A DNA stretch of 64,000 nt from Polluticaenibacter yanchengensis (GTDB lineage: Bacteria > Bacteroidota > Bacteroidia > Chitinophagales > Chitinophagaceae). The notes under the pieces were generated by a model, which worked only from the letters and a program-made list of their open reading frames with translations, ran no database searches and was not told where the DNA came from. Positions 53,343 through 61,738 of this stretch are shown piece after piece. Location: the NCBI GenBank assembly GCA_027854065.1, contig JAQGEF010000011.1, positions 86,468 through 150,467 on the forward strand. The letters run 5' to 3'. The position numbers and the translations under genes are program-made. Each line of letters opens with the position of its first letter. Within the stretch, counting starts at the first letter, position 1.

Positions 53343-55835
53343 TTAGTTTTTTGGCAATGATAACAAGTTTGCCAATAATCTGTACGCGCCTGCATTACCT
53401 GCAGGTAGCTGCCGGAAAAATACGAGGCCGGTATAAACGAAATTGCCTTTCCCGTAAGGCGCAATTGCCAGTGAACCATTCGTTTCCTTCTCATCAAAAT
53501 CGCTAAACCCTAATGGTGTCTGGAATTTACTGTCCAGGCCTTTTGCATGATAAATGCTGCGCTCCTGCACCCAACCGTTAAAATCTGCTGCCGTTATTTT
53601 ATTCGGGTAGTTCAGTGCCGGGTGATTCGGCAGCAGAAAATTTGGTTTGGCGTTTTCATCTGTCACCCGTTCAGCATCAATGGTCATATTGTATGGCGCT
53701 ATCCGGGTTTTTAAAGGCCCTACCCTGCTATTGGTATTGTATTGCACAATAAGGTTACCACCCGCTTTTACATAGTCCATTAGTGCCTGGTAAGAGTTAT
53801 CCAGCCATGTATGCACATTATATGCCCTGATGCCGGTTACAATAGCGTCGTATTTTTTAAGATTTGCCGCTACTAAATCTGCCTGTTTTAATACGGTAAC
53901 CTGGTAACCCATATTTGTTAAGGCTTCCGGTATCAGGTCACCGGAGCCATCGATATAACCGATATTTTTACCGGTGATCTTCAAATCGATATTCAAAACT
54001 TTCACTTTCAGATCTTTTAAATAAATCTGTGTGGGAATGTGATCGTACACCACTTCTACCAGGTGTTTGCCAAAGAAGCTATCCATGCGCGCCTTCTCCG
54101 GTATGAATTGAACCACCAGGTTTTCGCCCAGCTCATGCCAGGCCGATTTGGCATATACTGTTACCGTTTGAGGTTCTCCTTTTGTAAAACTGAGCTTGGG
54201 TAAATCAATCACCAGGCTTTTCTTGGCATCATTTACCAATTTCAATACCGGATTATTTAATTGTACATTTTTTTGACTGGTAATGTTCAGTTTTACAGTT
54301 ATAGAATCATTATTATCTTTCCTGAATACCAGTAATTCCGGCTCCATACTCAAGGTAAATTCCGGCAATACATATAACGGATTGTATATCTCGGATTTTA
54401 CAGGGTCTGTCCTTTTATAATGGATAGGGATACTATAGGTATAATCTTCACCTGCAATAGCCACCGTCACTTCTACGCTCATCCGGTTATCCTGCGGGCG
54501 GCTGATCTGCTGCCAGTTAGTGACGGTATAAATATCATTCCGGGCAGGTTCATTCAGCCAGTACGGCTGTGTTTGCTGCCAGGTAATGCTGTTTGGGATA
54601 TTGAGTACCGGAGCCTGGTAACCACCTCCATTAATCACCAGGTTCTGGTTATACACCTTATTGTTGAAGCGGATATTTTTTACAGTTACCGGCAAACTGC
54701 TCCTGTTCACATATACCGACTGTACATTTAACGTATCAGTACTTAAACTGTATGGTACTGCGGTGGTAAATTCTATAAACAACGCAGCGCACTTATAAAT
54801 GATGTCGTCAATGGCTTTTATTTTATAGGCAATTAAGGCACTTTGCTCTTTTTCGTTCAATGCCACCAGTTTTCTTTTCAACGCCTGCAAGGCGGGAATG
54901 GACCTGGCAGGATTCCTGAAATCATAATCCGTTAACACCTGGGTGACAGTTTTAGATATTTCATTGCCGTCCTTATATCTTGCCCAAGAAATATTGATGC
55001 CGTCCAGGATATCTTTCTTCGCTTTTTCCCCGCTTACATGCTCAAAATATTCGTTGATCTGCTCTCTTTGCCTGCGGACACCGAACCCCTGGCTTTTGTG
55101 TTCGCTTCTTGCTTCACCGGATAGTTCCCCGATACTTTTACCTAACAGGTTACTATAAGTATTGGTCTGAATATTCAATAAGCTTTTATCTACCTCTCCT
55201 CCTCTTACAAAAACGTTCCATAATACCCGTTTTGGCTGCCACACTTTCAAACCTTTTGAAAGCTGGTCCGCAAAAGCTTTGTCATTGCCGGCATTTTCAA
55301 ATCCTAACCTGGCAAGAATGCCGCTGGCGCTATGGTGGCCATGCCCGGCCCTGCCATCTTCGGGAAAACGGGTGATGATCAGATCCGGCTGAAAAGTCCG
55401 GATCACTTTTACCACATCATGCAATAGGGTATCTTCATTCCATTTGCTCAATGCTTCTTTAGGGCTTTTGCTAAAGCCAAAATCAATGGCACGGGTAAAG
55501 AACTGTTCTCCGCCATCATCCCGTCTTGCATTCAGTAATTCCTGAGTTCTTATTAAACCTAACGGCTCACTTTGCTCTTTTCCTATCAGGTTCTGGCCCC
55601 CATCGCCCCTTGTCAGGCTCAGGTAACCCGTCCGCAGGTTTCTTACGTTGGACAGGTAAGCGATCAAACCCGTATTTTCATCATCCGGATGTGCTGCTAT
55701 ATACAACACTGAGCCTGCCACATTCAGTTTCTCTATTTGTGTATATATTTCACTGGAGGTATATGTTTTTGGTAACTGCGCTGCTAAAATACTGCTGCTT
55801 AAAAAAGCGATTAATAATAAAAAATTTCTTCTCAT
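53343..55835 (-). CDS. PIG-L family deacetylase with C-terminal GATase/ThuA-like domain
   Basis: I start at the ATG at 55835 (MRRNFLLLIAFLSSS), giving a signal peptide of about 19 residues and 830 residues in all. The PIG-L/LmbE domain (about 35-300) has AAHPDDE and the GHGHHSASG segment, zinc ligands of GlcNAc-type N-deacetylases. A middle region (320-620) is beta-rich, and a C-terminal domain (about 630-830) has a Rossmann-like pattern: LKKYDAIVTGIRAYN and MDYVKAGGNLIVQYNT. Such long periplasmic PIG-L proteins are common in Bacteroidota but uncharacterised; they probably deacetylate an N-acetyl sugar or conjugate. It heads the operon with the small protein and symporter. Confidence 0.9.
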   Translation of the reverse strand: MRRNFLLLIAFLSSSILAAQLPKTYTSSEIYTQIEKLNVAGSVLYIAAHPDDENTGLIAYLSNVRNLRTGYLSLTRGDGGQNLIGKEQSEPLGLIRTQELLNARRDDGGEQFFTRAIDFGFSKSPKEALSKWNEDTLLHDVVKVIRTFQPDLIITRFPEDGRAGHGHHSASGILARLGFENAGNDKAFADQLSKGLKVWQPKRVLWNVFVRGGEVDKSLLNIQTNTYSNLLGKSIGELSGEARSEHKSQGFGVRRQREQINEYFEHVSGEKAKKDILDGINISWARYKDGNEISKTVTQVLTDYDFRNPARSIPALQALKRKLVALNEKEQSALIAYKIKAIDDIIYKCAALFIEFTTAVPYSLSTDTLNVQSVYVNRSSLPVTVKNIRFNNKVYNQNLVINGGGYQAPVLNIPNSITWQQTQPYWLNEPARNDIYTVTNWQQISRPQDNRMSVEVTVAIAGEDYTYSIPIHYKRTDPVKSEIYNPLYVLPEFTLSMEPELLVFRKDNNDSITVKLNITSQKNVQLNNPVLKLVNDAKKSLVIDLPKLSFTKGEPQTVTVYAKSAWHELGENLVVQFIPEKARMDSFFGKHLVEVVYDHIPTQIYLKDLKVKVLNIDLKITGKNIGYIDGSGDLIPEALTNMGYQVTVLKQADLVAANLKKYDAIVTGIRAYNVHTWLDNSYQALMDYVKAGGNLIVQYNTNSRVGPLKTRIAPYNMTIDAERVTDENAKPNFLLPNHPALNYPNKITAADFNGWVQERSIYHAKGLDSKFQTPLGFSDFDEKETNGSLAIAPYGKGNFVYTGLVFFRQLPAGNAGAYRLLANLLSLPKN

Positions 55836-56003
55836 TTTAATTCTTATAGTCACATAGCGAAGATATAGGATTAATAAAGAAACTTAACAATTACCGCATT
55901 TGCAATATACTAAAATATACTTAACATCTGTTTCGGACGGGCATTGAAACCACCCCAACCCCTCCGGGGAGGTGACAGAAGCTTCCGGAGTGCTTTCTTC
56001 TCC

Positions 56004-56790
56004 GTCATTTCGACGAGAGAAATTTGAAACGATATTGAATTGAGATAACCCGGGGGAGAAATCCCCTTATTACAGTTAAAAATGCGTCCGAAAATATGAG
56101 GGGAATTCTTCGCTAAGCTCAGAATGACTGTTCTGTGCTTTGAATGTTCTGCAATCACAGTCATTTCGACGAGGTGAATTTGAAACTGCATTGAATTGAG
56201 ACAACCCGTGGAGAAACCCCCTTGGTACAATGGAAACTGCGTTAGAAAGTTTGAGGGGGATTCTTCGCTGCGCTCAGAATGACCGTTCAGTGCTTTGAAT
56301 GTTATGCAATCACAGTCATTTCGACGAGGTGAATTTGAAACTGCATTGAATTGAGGTAACCCGAGGAGAAATCCCCTTATTACAGTTAAAAATGCGTTAG
56401 AATGTTTGACGGGGATTCTTCGCTGCGCTCACAATGACCGTCCAGTGCTTTGAATGTTCTGCAATGGCGGTCATTTCGACGAGGGGAATTTGAAACTGCA
56501 TTAAATTGAGACAACCCGAGGAGAAATCCCCTTGGTACAATGGAAACTGCGTTAGAAAGTTTAAGGGGGATTCTTCGCTGCGCTCTGAATGACTGTTCAG
56601 TGCTTTGAATATTCTGCAATATCAGTCATTTCGACGAGGGGAATTTGAAACTGCATTAAATTGAGACAACCCGAGGAGAAACCCCCTTGGCACAATGGGA
56701 AACTGCGTTAGAAAGTTTGAGGGGGATTCTTCGCTGCGTTCAGAATGACTGTTCAGTGCTTTGAATATTCTGCAATATCAATCATTTGGA
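56004..56790. repeat. R3 tandem array, five units of 155-156 bp plus a partial unit
   Basis: Units start at 56004, 56160, 56315, 56470 and 56625, with a truncated sixth at 56780. Each begins GTCATTTCGACGAG, passes AATTTGAAAC and a GAGAAA(T/C)CCCC block, and ends GGATTCTTCGCTGCGCTCAG, AATGAC, then a GTTC(A/T)GTGCTTTGAAT block. The GTCATT/AATGAC ends make each unit roughly palindromic. Units differ by scattered substitutions. An R4 block precedes (about 55945-55975). There is no gene in 55836-57007; short ORFs there only translate the repeats. Confidence 0.9.
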
Positions 56791-56834
56791 TAAGCGAAAC
56801 CGGGATATGCGTTAAATAGAAATACTGCCGATGA

Positions 56835-56945
56835 TGGGCTGCCGGATGTGCAGGGCCTGGTACGACGCAGGAGTACCGAGCTTTAGCGAGCCCGGAACAG
56901 CCGGAACTCATGTTCATTTTGATCCTATGGCAGACAGCCCCTCAA
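56835..56945 (-). repeat. R1 intergenic repeat, copy 7 (TCCTGCGTC loop type)
   Basis: On the minus strand it opens GGGGCTGTCTGCC and closes CAGCCC. It contains CCGG and CCGG arms, GGGCTCGCTAAAGCTCGG, and GTAC-TCCTGCGTC-GTAC. The stem differs from GTGC/GCAC of copy 1 by a compensated pair. It ends about 60 bp before recN. Confidence 0.75.
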
Positions 56946-56969
56946 GAAAAAAACAAATCGTTATTTTCA

Positions 56970-57002
56970 TTTGATAAATAAGAAAATTTGCCCCTACTTT
57001 TG
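56970..57002 (+). promoter_or_regulatory. Putative recN promoter (TTTG-N21-TACTTTTG), leaderless
   Basis: A -33 TTTG (56970-56973) and a -7 TACTTTTG (56995-57002) are separated by 21 bp. The -7 box ends only 5 nt before the recN ATG, so the transcript is expected to start at or next to the start codon. Confidence 0.6.
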
Positions 57003-57007
57003 CTGTT

Positions 57008-58669
57008 ATGTTGTTGAAAATATACATAAGGAACTACGCTATTATAGATGAACTGACGGTTGAATTTAATCCACATTTTAATATTATAACCGGTGAAACC
57101 GGCGCCGGCAAAAGTATTGTGATGGGCGCACTGGGACTGATCCTGGGTAAAAGAGCGGATAGCAGCGTTTTATATAATACGAACGAAAAATGTATTGTAG
57201 AAGCAACGTTTCAAATAAAAAACAACACTGAAATTAATAAACTTCTACTTGAATGCGACCTTGATGAGATTGACCAGGTACTTTTGGTACGCCGGGAAAT
57301 TGGCAGCAACGGTAAGAGCAGGAGTTTTATAAACGATACGCCTGTAACGCTGCTTACTTTAAAAGGTTTTGCAGATAAACTGGTGGACCTGCATCAACAG
57401 TTTGACACGATGGAACTGGGTGACAACAATTTTCAACGGACGGTGGTGGATGCTTTGGCGCAGCATGCTGAAGTATTGAATGATTATTCTAAAATATTCA
57501 CTACTTATACCTCTAATAAAAGAAAACTGGAAAACCTGGTAGCCAGCCAGCAAAACGCGAACAAGGAGCTGGATTATTTTAAATACCTGTACACGGAACT
57601 GGATGAAGCGGGCTTTGCGGAAAATGAGATTGAGGAACTGGAGGCAGAACAAAAACTGCTGGAGAGTGCGGAAAGTATTAAGCAGACCTTAGATAATATC
57701 AGTTATAGTTTCCAGGAAGGTGAACAACCTTTGCTACAGCAAATTAAAACCAGCATCCAACAATTGAGCGCGGTTAAAAATGTACACGCCGGCATCAACG
57801 ATTTATCTGAAAGACTGAACAGTGTACATATAGAACTGAAAGATATTATTGGCGAAGTGGACAGCATTAACAGTAATGTACATATGGATGCAGGCAGGCT
57901 GGAAATAGTAAACGAGCGCTTAAACCAGGCTTACCGGTTGCTGAAAAAACACAATGTATCTGCAACGGCAGAGCTACTGGCCATAAAAAATAATCTTTAC
58001 GAACAGTTACAGTCGGTGCTGAACATTGAAGACGCTATTAAGGAACTGGAGATACTGGTAAATGAGAACCATTTGCAGGCGGGCAAAATCGCGCATCTTA
58101 TTTCCGCAAAACGCAAAAGTATTACAGGCAAATTTGAAGAGGATGTGCAGGCTTTACTGGCGAAAGTAGGTATGCCTAATGCAAGGATAAAAGTATCTGT
58201 AACATTGGCTAAGGAACTGAATGCTTACGGTACGGATGATATCCAGTTTTTGTTTGATGCGAATAAGAGTAACCGCTTTGAACCGTTGGAAAAAGTGGCC
58301 AGTGGCGGTGAACTTAGCCGCCTGATGCTGAGCATAAAGTCTATTGTAGCGACGAATATGCAAATGCCGACATTGCTATTTGATGAAATTGATACGGGCA
58401 TTAGTGGCGATGCAGCTAACCAGGCGGGGAATATTATGCGCCAGCTGGCACAACACCACCAGGTGATATCTATAACGCACCAACCACAGATAGCGGCTAA
58501 AGCAACGGCGCATTATTTTGTGTACAAGCAGGAAATTGATGGCAAAATCCATTCCAGGGTAAAATTACTGGACACGGATGGAAGGGTAAAAGCAATCGCT
58601 AATATGCTTAGCGGATCGCAGCATACTGAATCTGCTATGCAGATTGCCAGGGAAATGATGAATAATTAA
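57008..58669 (+). CDS. recN: DNA repair protein RecN
   Basis: RecN is an SMC-like ATPase that acts early in double-strand-break repair. The 553-residue protein has Walker A GETGAGKS at 29-36, a long coiled-coil middle (about 150-375), the ABC signature VASGGELSRLMLS and Walker B TLLFDEIDTGISG near the C-terminal part, followed by the switch His in SITHQPQIA. Length is normal. Its promoter overlaps the translation start region closely; no LexA box is recognised. A long hairpin follows the stop. Confidence 0.97.
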   Translation: MLLKIYIRNYAIIDELTVEFNPHFNIITGETGAGKSIVMGALGLILGKRADSSVLYNTNEKCIVEATFQIKNNTEINKLLLECDLDEIDQVLLVRREIGSNGKSRSFINDTPVTLLTLKGFADKLVDLHQQFDTMELGDNNFQRTVVDALAQHAEVLNDYSKIFTTYTSNKRKLENLVASQQNANKELDYFKYLYTELDEAGFAENEIEELEAEQKLLESAESIKQTLDNISYSFQEGEQPLLQQIKTSIQQLSAVKNVHAGINDLSERLNSVHIELKDIIGEVDSINSNVHMDAGRLEIVNERLNQAYRLLKKHNVSATAELLAIKNNLYEQLQSVLNIEDAIKELEILVNENHLQAGKIAHLISAKRKSITGKFEEDVQALLAKVGMPNARIKVSVTLAKELNAYGTDDIQFLFDANKSNRFEPLEKVASGGELSRLMLSIKSIVATNMQMPTLLFDEIDTGISGDAANQAGNIMRQLAQHHQVISITHQPQIAAKATAHYFVYKQEIDGKIHSRVKLLDTDGRVKAIANMLSGSQHTESAMQIAREMMNN

Positions 58670-58680
58670 TTATTTACGAA

Positions 58681-58712
58681 CCAGGGCCCGGATAATTTGA
58701 TCCGGGCCCTGG
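58681..58712. terminator. Long GC-rich hairpin after recN
   Basis: CCAGGGCCCGGAT pairs exactly with ATCCGGGCCCTGG around AATTTG, 12 bp after recN. It lacks a T-run, so it may be an imperfect terminator or a stabilising 3' hairpin. Confidence 0.6.
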
Positions 58713-58750
58713 TATTAGTATGAGGTACAATCATAACTTTAACCATTCCG

Positions 58751-58805
58751 AAAAATCAGCGTCAATCTGCGATTGTATTATTCTGCGCCAATCTGCGGGA
58801 AAAAA
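58751..58805 (+). repeat. R2 intergenic repeat (in copy A of the duplication)
   Basis: Complete R2: AAATCAGCGTCAATCTGCGA, TTGTATTATTCTGCG, CCAATCTGCGGGAAAA. Used as the reference for the family. Confidence 0.75.
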
Positions 58806-58850
58806 TTCAGATACAATTGCTGCTATGCCTATTATTAGTATCAAATAACA

Positions 58851-58948
58851 TTAAGAAGAAACGCCTCCCCTGTTATTCCTGGCAATCCGACTAAAAATTG
58901 ATAACTTTTTATCGAACAAAAACTGGAAAACAATTTGGCATAGGATGC
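58851..58948 (-). pseudogene. Duplicated 3' fragment of the desaturase gene
   Basis: The minus-strand sequence repeats the last part of the desaturase: FQFLFDKKLSIFSRIARNNR, then GGVSS and the same stop. Upstream of FQF a single-base difference shifts the frame relative to the intact gene. It has no start and is a by-product of the tandem duplication at 58712-59191. Confidence 0.8.
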
Positions 58949-58990
58949 CCTCGTATTAGAATGATGCACAATCATAACTTTAACCATTCC

Positions 58991-59045
58991 GAACAATCAG
59001 CGTCAATCTGCGGTTGTATTTTTTCTGCGCCAATCTGCGGGAAAA
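58991..59045 (+). repeat. R2 intergenic repeat (in copy B of the duplication)
   Basis: ACAATCAGCGTCAATCTGCG, GTTGTATTTTTTCTGCG and CCAATCTGCGGGAAAA; nearly identical to the copy at 58751, as expected from the duplication. Confidence 0.75.
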
Positions 59046-59092
59046 GATTCAGGCACACTTGCAGCTATGCCTATTATTAGTATCAAATAACA

Positions 59093-60049
59093 TTAAGAAG
59101 AAACCCCTCCCCTGTTATTCCTGGCAATGCGGCTAAAAATGGATAACTTTTTATCGAACAAAAACTGGAATAACAATTTGGTATAGGATGTATGGTAGCC
59201 CAGGCTTTCATAAAAAGTGGGCGCTATCTTTTTTAATTTTGGTAAGTTATTCCATGGAATTGATGGAATATCATGATGCTCGTTGTGAAAACCTACATTT
59301 AAATTCACGGTGTTCAGCTTGCCGTAATAACTTTTTGTCTCCTGGTCGCCATGTGTCAGGTAGTGTTCCTGTACCCAGCGGGCACCCAATGGATGCAAGC
59401 CTACAGAGAAGAAAAAGCTGGCTACTAAAAATACGATGGATTCAGCACCCCAGAAATACGCAATGGCCCAAACAAAAGCAATCTGAACGATCCAGTTAAC
59501 TACTGTCCAGGCATCGAATAAAGGAATTTCCTTTAACCGGAATGGTCTTAAAGCCTGGAATACCGGGTATAACAATAACCAGATTGCTTTTCCTACAACG
59601 GAATTATTTATTAACCTGGCCTCCCATTCGTAAGGCATATCGGCATCCAATGCCTCTACCCCCTGGTAACTGTGGTGTTTTAAATGGTATTTCTGAAATG
59701 ATACGGAGCTGGGTAATACCAACGGAAGATTAGCCACGATACCGGAAAGTATATTTTTCACTTTTCCCTTAAATATCAACTGGTGTGAAGCTTCGTGTAT
59801 GCAAACGAATAAAGTATGGCAGCTGAATGCGCCTATTAAATAAGCAGCCAGGAACACCCACCAGTACGAAGCGTCTTTTAACAGGTAGGCCAGACCGATC
59901 TGAACACCAACGCACAATAAAATAATCAGAAAAGTGTAAGGATTTCTTCCTATTAAATCTCTTACTTCGGGATGTTGTTTTAAAATAGCTTTGGTCCTGG
60001 CCTTATGAGGTTCTGCCAGGTCACTCCAGATAAATGAGTCTTGTTTCAC
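59093..60049 (-). CDS. Membrane fatty-acyl desaturase, DEGS1-like (dihydroceramide Delta4-desaturase homologue)
   Basis: The 318-residue protein has four or more membrane helices and three histidine boxes: HEASH (85-89), HLKHH (122-126) and HNEHH (255-259), the di-iron site of membrane desaturases. Features beyond the boxes recall eukaryotic sphingolipid Delta4-desaturase DEGS: the N-terminal FIWSDLAEPHKAR followed by a PEVRDLIG segment, ANLPLVLPSSVSFQKYHLKH, NVGFHNEHHDIPSIPW and KIAPTFYESL, and the end FSRIAR. Bacteroidota make sphingolipids, so a sphingoid or ceramide substrate is plausible. The match is from memory of the family, not a search. It is transcribed alone; its 3' end is tandemly duplicated. 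Confidence 0.87.
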   Translation of the reverse strand: MKQDSFIWSDLAEPHKARTKAILKQHPEVRDLIGRNPYTFLIILLCVGVQIGLAYLLKDASYWWVFLAAYLIGAFSCHTLFVCIHEASHQLIFKGKVKNILSGIVANLPLVLPSSVSFQKYHLKHHSYQGVEALDADMPYEWEARLINNSVVGKAIWLLLYPVFQALRPFRLKEIPLFDAWTVVNWIVQIAFVWAIAYFWGAESIVFLVASFFFSVGLHPLGARWVQEHYLTHGDQETKSYYGKLNTVNLNVGFHNEHHDIPSIPWNNLPKLKKIAPTFYESLGYHTSYTKLLFQFLFDKKLSIFSRIARNNRGGVSS

Positions 60050-60113
60050 TGTTGATATTATTATGAGACTCTAAAGAAACAACATTTATATATAATAATA
60101 ACAACAAAGCATA

Positions 60114-60143
60114 AAAAAAGCCCCACTTTATTGCGGGGCTTTT
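60114..60143. terminator. Intrinsic terminator after hsp20
   Basis: AAAAAGCCCC(A/G) pairs with CGGGGCTTTT around ACTTTATTG, with an A-run upstream that reads as a T-run on the minus strand; it follows the hsp20 stop at 60159. Confidence 0.85.
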
Positions 60144-60158
60144 ATATTGGCCAAATAA

Positions 60159-60602
60159 TTACTGTATCGCTATTTGTTTGCTCACAGGTTTTACTTCTTC
60201 TTTTTTAGGCAATGTTACATACAGGATGCCGTTTTCATACCTGGCACTGATGGCGTCGGTATTTACTTTCTCATCCAGGTTAAAACTGCGTTTAAAATTA
60301 TAGGTACCGAACTCCTTACGCAACATTTTCTGATTAACGGCTTCGTTACCTTTTTCATCGTTGTAGCTAATGGTCAACACCTGGTTTTCTACATTCAGGC
60401 CAAAGTTTTCTTTATTTCTGCCGGCAGCCAGCAAACTCACTTCAAACGCCCCTTCTTTTTCTTCAATATTTACCGGGATTTGTGTACCGTTCCTGTTCAA
60501 GCCGAAATTCGGATTGGAAGTTTCAAAATCACCGAATAAATCGTTAAAAATACCATTCCAGTTTCTTACTGCACCTTGATTGTTTACTTTTAAAATAGCC
60601 AT
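60159..60602 (-). CDS. Hsp20/alpha-crystallin family small heat shock protein
   Basis: Small heat shock proteins are ATP-independent holdases. The 147-residue protein has a short N-terminal arm with WNGIFNDLFGDF, an alpha-crystallin domain (about 40-130: IPVNIEEKEGAFEVSLLAAG, RSFNLDEKVN, ARYENGILYVTLPKKE) and a C-terminal I-x-I motif (QIAIQ), which docks neighbouring subunits. It is a single gene with a terminator. No CIRCE or other heat-shock operator is recognised in the 287-bp upstream spacer. Confidence 0.95.
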   Translation of the reverse strand: MAILKVNNQGAVRNWNGIFNDLFGDFETSNPNFGLNRNGTQIPVNIEEKEGAFEVSLLAAGRNKENFGLNVENQVLTISYNDEKGNEAVNQKMLRKEFGTYNFKRSFNLDEKVNTDAISARYENGILYVTLPKKEEVKPVSKQIAIQ

Positions 60603-60889
60603 AGTTTTATTTTTTTAAGTTGATTGTTTTAAAAATTCTTACACGCACAATCCATCAAAGGGTATTCCAATAGGTTTTTTAAGCCATAATTACCGGCGAA
60701 GCCGTAATTTAAATGACAAAATGACACTGTGCAACTCAAGAGCAAGACATATTGACACAATTAAAGCACTACAAAGTAAGAGCACCTATTTACACAGAAT
60801 TGTAATAAAATCATAAGGGCTGTTTTTGTATTCATTTTTTACTGAACTTTGCAATACATTAATTAACAATTACAAATTAGAATAGAATT

Positions 60890-61303
60890 ATGTATCCAGC
60901 AGAGATAGTTGAACCAATGAAAGCGCAGCTTACTGACCATGGTTTTACAGAATTAACATCAGCAGCAGAAGTAGATGCCCAGTTACAACAACCAGGTACT
61001 ACTTTGGTAATGATAAACAGTGTATGTGGTTGCAGCGCTTCCAGTGCAAGACCGGCAGCTTTAATGGCTGTTTTAAACGGCGATAAAAAACCAACATACG
61101 CTACTACGGCGTTTGCAGGTTATGATACAGAAGCAGTCGCTAAAGTAAGGCAACATCTTTTACCTTACCCGCCATCTTCTCCTGCTATCGCATTGTTTAA
61201 AGACGGCCAGTTAGTACACATGATCGAGCGTCACCAGATTGAAGGCCGCACAGCCCAGATGATCGCTCAGAACTTAATAGCAGCTTTCGACGAATATTGC
61301 TAA
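60890..61303 (+). CDS. BrxA/BrxB-family bacilliredoxin
   Basis: Bacilliredoxins remove bacillithiol from S-bacillithiolated proteins. The 137-residue protein begins MYPAEIVEPMK and has the CGC active site (Cys46-Gly-Cys48) in NSVCGCSASSARPA, plus a C-terminal Cys137. The PYPPSSPAIALFKDG and HQIEGRTAQMIAQNL segments are typical. It suggests that the organism makes bacillithiol, but bshA, bshB and bshC are not in the window. It is a single gene with its own terminator. GAACTTTG near 60844 is one mismatch from the -7 consensus. Confidence 0.95.
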   Translation: MYPAEIVEPMKAQLTDHGFTELTSAAEVDAQLQQPGTTLVMINSVCGCSASSARPAALMAVLNGDKKPTYATTAFAGYDTEAVAKVRQHLLPYPPSSPAIALFKDGQLVHMIERHQIEGRTAQMIAQNLIAAFDEYC

Positions 61304-61330
61304 TAAACCATATCAGCAATTCTCAAACAG

Positions 61331-61365
61331 AACGTCTCACATGCAAATGTTGAGACGTTTTTTTA
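61331..61365 (+). terminator. Intrinsic terminator of the bacilliredoxin gene
   Basis: AACGTCTCA pairs with TGAGACGTT around ACATGCAAATGT, which can itself pair; a run of seven T follows. It lies 28 bp after the stop. Confidence 0.88.
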
Positions 61366-61738
61366 TTATCTGACAATAGCTGTAACCTCAAATCAGTAAT
61401 GGTGTTTTTAGATGAACATGAGTTTTAAATGTTATAACGCTCAATACATAGATTGAATATTGCCCGCAGATTGGCGCAGAAAAAATACAATCGCCGATCA
61501 ACGCAGATTTTTTAGAAGATCCCTGTTTCCATCTACCCAATTTACTAATAACTATTTTACAGGGTAATGCTTCGTACAAAGCACCTGTTTTATTGGCTAT
61601 AATACCAGGCACTCCTATTAAAAGCCCCATCCAAACAATAGCTTCGTAAAGAAAAATGAACCTGCAATAAGGTTTTTTGCTTTTCTAAACCCATTATTAC
61701 TGTTTTATACTTTACTTTGCCTACAATCAAATAAGTCA
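61366..61738. other. Spacer with R2 element and an unassigned open frame
   Basis: This spacer between the bacilliredoxin terminator and lgt holds an inverted R2 copy. An 80-codon minus-strand frame (61388-61630) reads through the R2 element; its first 40 residues (MGLLIGVPGIIANKTGALYE on) do not match a family I know. It could be the degraded end of a gene, but I do not call it. Confidence 0.4.
61461..61512 (-). repeat. R2 intergenic repeat, inverted
   Basis: On the minus strand it reads AAATCTGCGTTGATCGGCGA, TTGTATTTTTTCTGCG and CCAATCTGCGGGCA. It is the only complete R2 copy in this orientation. Confidence 0.72.

Larger units (their letters stand above)
58712..59191. repeat. Tandem duplication of about 240 bp including the desaturase 3' end
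   Basis: Copy A is 58712-58950 and copy B 58953-59191. They run in parallel from GTATTAG.. through AATCATAACTTTAACCATTC, an R2 element, CTATTATTAGTATCAAATAA and the last 30 or so codons of the desaturase gene. Only scattered substitutions and one or two single-base indels separate them. Confidence 0.88.

Noticed and set aside
56004-56790. Possible CRISPR array or phage attachment repeats
   Set aside because: Units of 155 bp are contiguous with no unique spacers and no integrase or cas gene nearby.
58898-59080. 60-codon plus-strand frame
   Set aside because: It only translates an R2 repeat and the duplicated desaturase tail in antisense.
61388-61630. 80-codon minus-strand frame
   Set aside because: Its second half is a translated R2 repeat (the same SAPICG string appears at another R2 copy), and the first half has no recognisable family.
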